Shown here: positions 60,294 to 64,000 of the stretch, in pieces
Layout of the letters: every line of letters begins with the position of its first letter
How positions within the stretch are numbered: position 1 is the stretch's first letter
DNA from: Pseudomonadota bacterium
GTDB lineage: Bacteria > Pseudomonadota > Alphaproteobacteria > Rhizobiales > Pleomorphomonadaceae
Assembly (NCBI GenBank): GCA_023436885.1
Contig: JAEZHI010000038.1
Location: 62,001 to 126,000 of the forward strand
Length of the DNA: 64,000 nucleotides
Reading direction: 5' to 3'
The notes under the pieces: generated by a model
Databases searched by the model: none
What the model was told of the DNA's origin: nothing
The model's input: only the letters and a program-made list of their open reading frames with translations
Position numbers and translations under genes: made by a program

Positions 60294-61318
60294 ACGTCCA
60301 GTCCAAGATTCCCGTCACCATCGTCACCGGCTTCCTCGGTTCCGGCAAGACAACGCTGATCCGCCACGTCATCGAGCGGGCTGGCGGCCGCCGTCTGGCG
60401 CTCATCGTCAACGAGTTTGGCGACGTGGGTGTCGATGGCGATATCCTGAGGTCATGTGGCGCCGCAGATTGCCCGGAAGACGCGATCGTAGAACTCGCCA
60501 ATGGCTGCCTGTGCTGCACTGTCGCCGACGACTTCCTGCCCGCCATCGAGGCTCTGACCGGCGGCTCCCGACGCCCCGACCATATCATTGTCGAAACCTC
60601 AGGCCTCGCGCTACCCAAGCCGCTGATCAAGGCTTTCGACTGGCCGGATGTGCGGGCTCGTCTGACCGTCGACGGCGTCATCGCCGTGGTCGATGCAGCC
60701 GCCGTTGCAGCCGGGCGTTTCGCCGACGATCCCGAAGCCGTGCTTGCCCAACGACAGGATGATCCCTCGGTCGATCACGACAACCCGCTGGAAGAGGTCT
60801 ACGAGGACCAGTTGCTGGCGGCCGATCTCGTCGTGCTCAACAAGGCCGACCTGCTGACGGATGAGGAACTGGCTCGTGTCTCCGGCGATATTGCTGGTGC
60901 CTTGCCGAAGGCAGTGCGTGTCGTGCCGACTTCGGAAGGCGAGATCGCCCCGGAGATTCTGCTCGGGCTTGCCGCTGCTGCCGAGGATGATCTCGCCAGC
61001 CGGCCGAGCCATCACGATGGCCTCGGCGATCATGACCACGATGACTTCTCGACATTCGCGGTCGAGGTCGGTGCCGTCAGCGATGCGGACAGCCTGATCG
61101 CCCGCCTGAAGGCGGTGGCCGAAGCCCATGACATCCTCAGGATCAAGGGCTTCGTTGAAATCGCCGGCAAGCCGATGCGCCTGTTGGTGCAGGGCGTGGG
61201 CGGGCGCTTCCGCCACGCCTTCGATCGGCCCTGGCCCGCCGGCCCGCGCCGTGGTGCGCTGGTGGTAATCGGCGAAAAGGGTATCGACGAGGCGGCCATT
61301 CGCGCCGCTCTCGCCTGA
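60290..61318 (+). CDS. cobW: CobW family cobalamin biosynthesis GTPase
   Basis: A metal-chaperone GTPase that is thought to aid cobalt insertion by the CobNST chelatase. From ATG 60290 it has 342 residues, with the G1 loop GFLGSGKTT at about 14-22, the CxCC metal site in NGCLCC near 77, and a His/Asp-rich loop (HHDGLGDHDHDDF) near 235, another likely metal ligand. GTPase motif VLNKADLL follows at 180. It sits between the DUF1636 gene and cobN, 22 bp from the latter. Confidence 0.94.
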   Translation: MNVQSKIPVTIVTGFLGSGKTTLIRHVIERAGGRRLALIVNEFGDVGVDGDILRSCGAADCPEDAIVELANGCLCCTVADDFLPAIEALTGGSRRPDHIIVETSGLALPKPLIKAFDWPDVRARLTVDGVIAVVDAAAVAAGRFADDPEAVLAQRQDDPSVDHDNPLEEVYEDQLLAADLVVLNKADLLTDEELARVSGDIAGALPKAVRVVPTSEGEIAPEILLGLAAAAEDDLASRPSHHDGLGDHDHDDFSTFAVEVGAVSDADSLIARLKAVAEAHDILRIKGFVEIAGKPMRLLVQGVGGRFRHAFDRPWPAGPRRGALVVIGEKGIDEAAIRAALA

Positions 61319-61340
61319 TATTTACCCGAGGAGGCGCGCC

Positions 61341-64000
61341 TTGCACATTCTGGCCGAACAGATTCGCTCCCTCGACGACAGCGTCGCGGCGGTTGATCTC
61401 GGCCAGAGTCCGGCGGAGATCGTGGTGCTGTCCTTTACCGACAGCGACCTCGGCCTCGTCGCGGCTGTCCAAGACCGGGCGGGGCCCGATAAGCCGACCC
61501 TCCGCCTCGCCTCGCTCGCAGCCCTGCGCCATCCCTATTCGGTCGACCTTTACCTTGAGAAGGTGGCCGCCAAGGCGCGTTTCGTGCTGGTGCGGCTTTT
61601 GGGAGGTGCCGATTACTGGCGCTATGGTGTCGATGAACTTGCCATGCTCGCCCGGTCCAAAGGCATCGATCTTGCCCTGATTCCTGGCGACAATCGACCC
61701 GACCCGCGCCTCGCCGAGGCCTCGACCTTGCCGGCGGAGGAACTTGAACGCCTTGAGCGCTGGTTTGCCTTTGGTGGGCCGGACAACATTGCCGCTGCCC
61801 TCGCCTATGTGGCTGCGCGCCTCGGACGGAAGACGACCTGGACCGAGCCGACCCCACAGCCGGCCTTCGGGGTCTTTCCCCGGTTGGGGACCAGCGATCG
61901 ACGCGTTCTCGTTATCGGCTATCGCGCTTTGGTCAACGCCGGTGACGCCGCGCCGATCGAAGCGGTGGCAGAAGAGCTGGCCGCAGCCGGCTTTGCGGTG
62001 CAACCGGTCTGGCTCACCTCGCTCAAGGATCCCGAAGCGGCTGCCCCGCTTAAAGAGGTCCTCACGTCCTTCAAGCCTGACATCATCGTCAACTGCACGG
62101 CTTTTTCTGCCCGCCGCAAGGACGGAACGACGCTTCTCGACGCAGCCGGCGTGCCAGTGATTCAGGCCCCGCTTTCCACCCTGTCGCGCGAAGCTTGGGC
62201 TGCATCGTCCCGTGGGCTGTCGGCTACGGACCTTGCCATCAGCGTCGTGCTTCCTGAGGTCGACGGTCGTCTTGATGGGCCGGTCATCAGCTTCAAGGCC
62301 CCGATTGGCCGCGCCGAAGCGCTCGAATACACGCCGATCCACCACCTTCCGGATCACGCTGGCATTGCCCGTCTTGTCCGCCTCGTCGAAGGCTGGACTC
62401 GGCTGAGGCGGACGGCGCGAGCGGACCGCCGCATCGGCCTTATTCTCTCGAACTACTCGGGAAAGGGCGGTCGGACCGCCTATGCGGTTGGGCTCGATGG
62501 GCCGGCCTCCCTCGTCGCCATCGCCGGTGATTTGCGCACCGCCGGCTATGCCGTCGGAACGCTTCCCGAGCAAAAGGAACTGATCGCGGCGCTGGAGAAC
62601 GGCGTGGCAGGAATCGCAATTCCTCTCGCCGATTATCGAAACTGGCTTGCCAATCTGCCAGAGGCTTTCCGGGCGTCCATAATTGCGGCTTGGGGCGAGC
62701 CTGAGGCTGATCCGTTGGTTCAGGACGACGCCTTCCGTCTTGCCGCGATGGTTGCCGGCCATCTGGTCATCGCAGTGCAGCCCGATCGGGGGCGTGCCGA
62801 GCTCAGGGCCGCCGACCACCACGATCCCAACTTGCCCCCGCGCCACGCCTACGCAGCCTTCTATCTATGGCTAAGGCATTCCTTCGATGCTCATGCCATG
62901 ATCCATCTCGGCACGCACGGCACGCTTGAATGGTTACCGGGCAAGTCGGCAGGCCTCTCCTGCGACTGTGCACCCGCCGTACTCACAGACGGCTTGCCGG
63001 TGATTTATCCCTTTATCGTCAACAATCCCGGCGAGGCGGCTCAGGCCAAGCGGCGCATCGCCGCCGTGACCATCGGCCACCTGACGCCGCCGCTGACGCG
63101 CGCCGGCGCCCACGGCGACATCGCCGACATAGAGATGATGGTCGACGAGTTCGCCAACGCTCAGGCTCTTGATCCGCGTCGAGCAAAACATCTCGCCGCC
63201 GCCCTGACCGACAAGGCCGAAGCCGCCGGTATTGCCGAGGCGGCCGGCCTCTCCGCTGATCTCGATCCGGCCGAAAAGCTGGCGCGGCTCGACGCCTGGA
63301 TCTGCGACGTCAAGGACATGCGCATCGCCGATGGCTTGCACGTCTACGGGCGCGCTCCGGATGAAGCCCGAGTCGCCGCTCATCTCGAGGCGCTCGGTGG
63401 CGATCTCGGTGCTGCCACCTCATTCCTCGCTTCGGCCGACATCGAGCGCGAGGGGCTTCTGGCTGCACTCGACGGCCGGCGTGTACCACCGGGACCCTCG
63501 GGAGCGCCCGGACCGAGACGGCTCGACGTGCTGCCCACCGGGCGGAATCTCTACGCCATCGATCCGCGTGCCGTGCCGACACGCACTGCCATGGAGATCG
63601 GCGCCCGCACGGCCGAGGAGGTCGTTTCGCGCTACGTCGAGGATCACGGTGACTGGCCGAAATCCATTGTGCTCGATGTCTGGGCGTCTGCGTCGATGCG
63701 CACGGGCGGCGACGATATTGCGCAGGCGCTGGCCCTGATGGGGGTCCGCCCGAACTGGGACGCCAATTCCGGCCGTGTTTCCGGCTTCACCGTGCTGGCA
63801 CCAGCCCGACTCGGTCGGCCGCGTGTCGATGTAACCTTGCGCGTCTCCGGTCTTTTTCGTGATGTTTTCCCTGGGCAGATCGCTTTGTTCGATCAGGCCG
63901 TTAAGGCGGTCGCCGAGCTCGACGAAGATGCCGAGACCAACCCGCTTGCTGCCCGCGGTGATCCCGCGCCCTCCCGTATATATGGCGCGGCGCCCGGTGC
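61341..64000 (+). CDS. cobN: Aerobic cobaltochelatase subunit CobN (3' end outside window)
   Basis: The large subunit of the ATP-dependent chelatase that inserts cobalt into hydrogenobyrinic acid diamide. About 886 residues are visible, of roughly 1250; the frame is open to base 64000. Start TTG at 61341 with GAGGAGG ideally placed upstream. Visible features include MIHLGTHGTLEWLPGKS near 520, the HxGTHG metal-porphyrin-like loop, and EMMVDEFANAQALDPRRAKHL. The upstream riboswitch should control it. Its partners cobS and cobT are not in the window. Confidence 0.94.
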   Translation, partial: MHILAEQIRSLDDSVAAVDLGQSPAEIVVLSFTDSDLGLVAAVQDRAGPDKPTLRLASLAALRHPYSVDLYLEKVAAKARFVLVRLLGGADYWRYGVDELAMLARSKGIDLALIPGDNRPDPRLAEASTLPAEELERLERWFAFGGPDNIAAALAYVAARLGRKTTWTEPTPQPAFGVFPRLGTSDRRVLVIGYRALVNAGDAAPIEAVAEELAAAGFAVQPVWLTSLKDPEAAAPLKEVLTSFKPDIIVNCTAFSARRKDGTTLLDAAGVPVIQAPLSTLSREAWAASSRGLSATDLAISVVLPEVDGRLDGPVISFKAPIGRAEALEYTPIHHLPDHAGIARLVRLVEGWTRLRRTARADRRIGLILSNYSGKGGRTAYAVGLDGPASLVAIAGDLRTAGYAVGTLPEQKELIAALENGVAGIAIPLADYRNWLANLPEAFRASIIAAWGEPEADPLVQDDAFRLAAMVAGHLVIAVQPDRGRAELRAADHHDPNLPPRHAYAAFYLWLRHSFDAHAMIHLGTHGTLEWLPGKSAGLSCDCAPAVLTDGLPVIYPFIVNNPGEAAQAKRRIAAVTIGHLTPPLTRAGAHGDIADIEMMVDEFANAQALDPRRAKHLAAALTDKAEAAGIAEAAGLSADLDPAEKLARLDAWICDVKDMRIADGLHVYGRAPDEARVAAHLEALGGDLGAATSFLASADIEREGLLAALDGRRVPPGPSGAPGPRRLDVLPTGRNLYAIDPRAVPTRTAMEIGARTAEEVVSRYVEDHGDWPKSIVLDVWASASMRTGGDDIAQALALMGVRPNWDANSGRVSGFTVLAPARLGRPRVDVTLRVSGLFRDVFPGQIALFDQAVKAVAELDEDAETNPLAARGDPAPSRIYGAAPG

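Noticed and set aside
61143..62846. 567-codon minus-strand frame opposite cobW and cobN
   Set aside because: Long antisense frames are common in GC-rich genes. The plus-strand cobN and cobW motifs are unambiguous.

Overview
The window is a high-GC, gene-dense chromosomal segment from an alphaproteobacterium, most likely a member of the Hyphomicrobiales (Rhizobiales). Three things point there: the order parB-parA-rsmG-mnmG-mnmE-rho-hemJ-hemE, followed by a replication-origin-like region and the DUF299 gene ppsR; paired TTAA-N7-TTAA (CtrA-type) sites; and a phoR-pstSCAB-phoU-phoB cluster with long PstC and PstA. The genus is not determined. I see no rRNA, tRNA, insertion sequence, prophage or CRISPR array.

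Layout. 1-9000 (minus strand): the chromosome partitioning and origin-proximal block, from the visible part of parB through parA, rsmG, mnmG, mnmE, rho and hemJ to hemE, with a perfect parS site at 4404-4419 and a one-mismatch copy at 5984-5999. 8991-9538: the putative oriC, with DnaA-box-like 9-mers, an AT-rich stretch and two CtrA-type sites. 9539-13860 (plus): ppsR, maf, aroE, coaE and dnaQ, then a Nudix gene. 13824-16636 (minus): cysK, dut, coaBC. 16790-24543 (minus): the phosphate regulon phoR-pstS-pstC-pstA-pstB-phoU-phoB with Pho boxes before pstS. A PPK2 polyphosphate kinase gene diverges from phoR.

25736-46807 is mostly housekeeping and small accessory genes: a glutamine-synthetase-family enzyme, a lipoprotein alpha/beta hydrolase, an operon of Tim44-like protein, MltA, Smr and XRE genes, fxsA, secB, a divergent nitrilase/FAD-oxidoreductase pair, rph-rdgB-hemW, two RNA methyltransferase-like genes, an XRE-cupin regulator with a GNAT enzyme, an MFS transporter, a YifB/ComM ATPase and an orphan hybrid histidine kinase. 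46885-54580 is a sugar-uptake and catabolism locus: a three-gene ABC importer, a regulator with two winged helices, a fumarylacetoacetate-hydrolase-family enzyme, an amidohydrolase and a cupin. The two enzymes resemble steps of L-fucose-type oxidation, but the dehydrogenases and dehydratase are not in the window.

54742-59498 holds a double cold-shock protein with a Gly/Arg-rich linker, a DUF2852 protein, a YgjP-type metallohydrolase and a class A penicillin-binding protein whose upstream region carries a third CtrA-type site. 59646-64000 is a cobalamin riboswitch controlling a DUF1636 protein, a CobW-type GTPase and cobN, which runs off the window.

My main candidates for closer study are the oriC with its CtrA and parS sites, the CtrA site at the PBP gene, the XRE-cupin promoter built into an 18-bp palindrome with a probably leaderless transcript, a 20-codon ORF between the B12 riboswitch and the DUF1636 gene, and the double-HTH regulator of the sugar locus.
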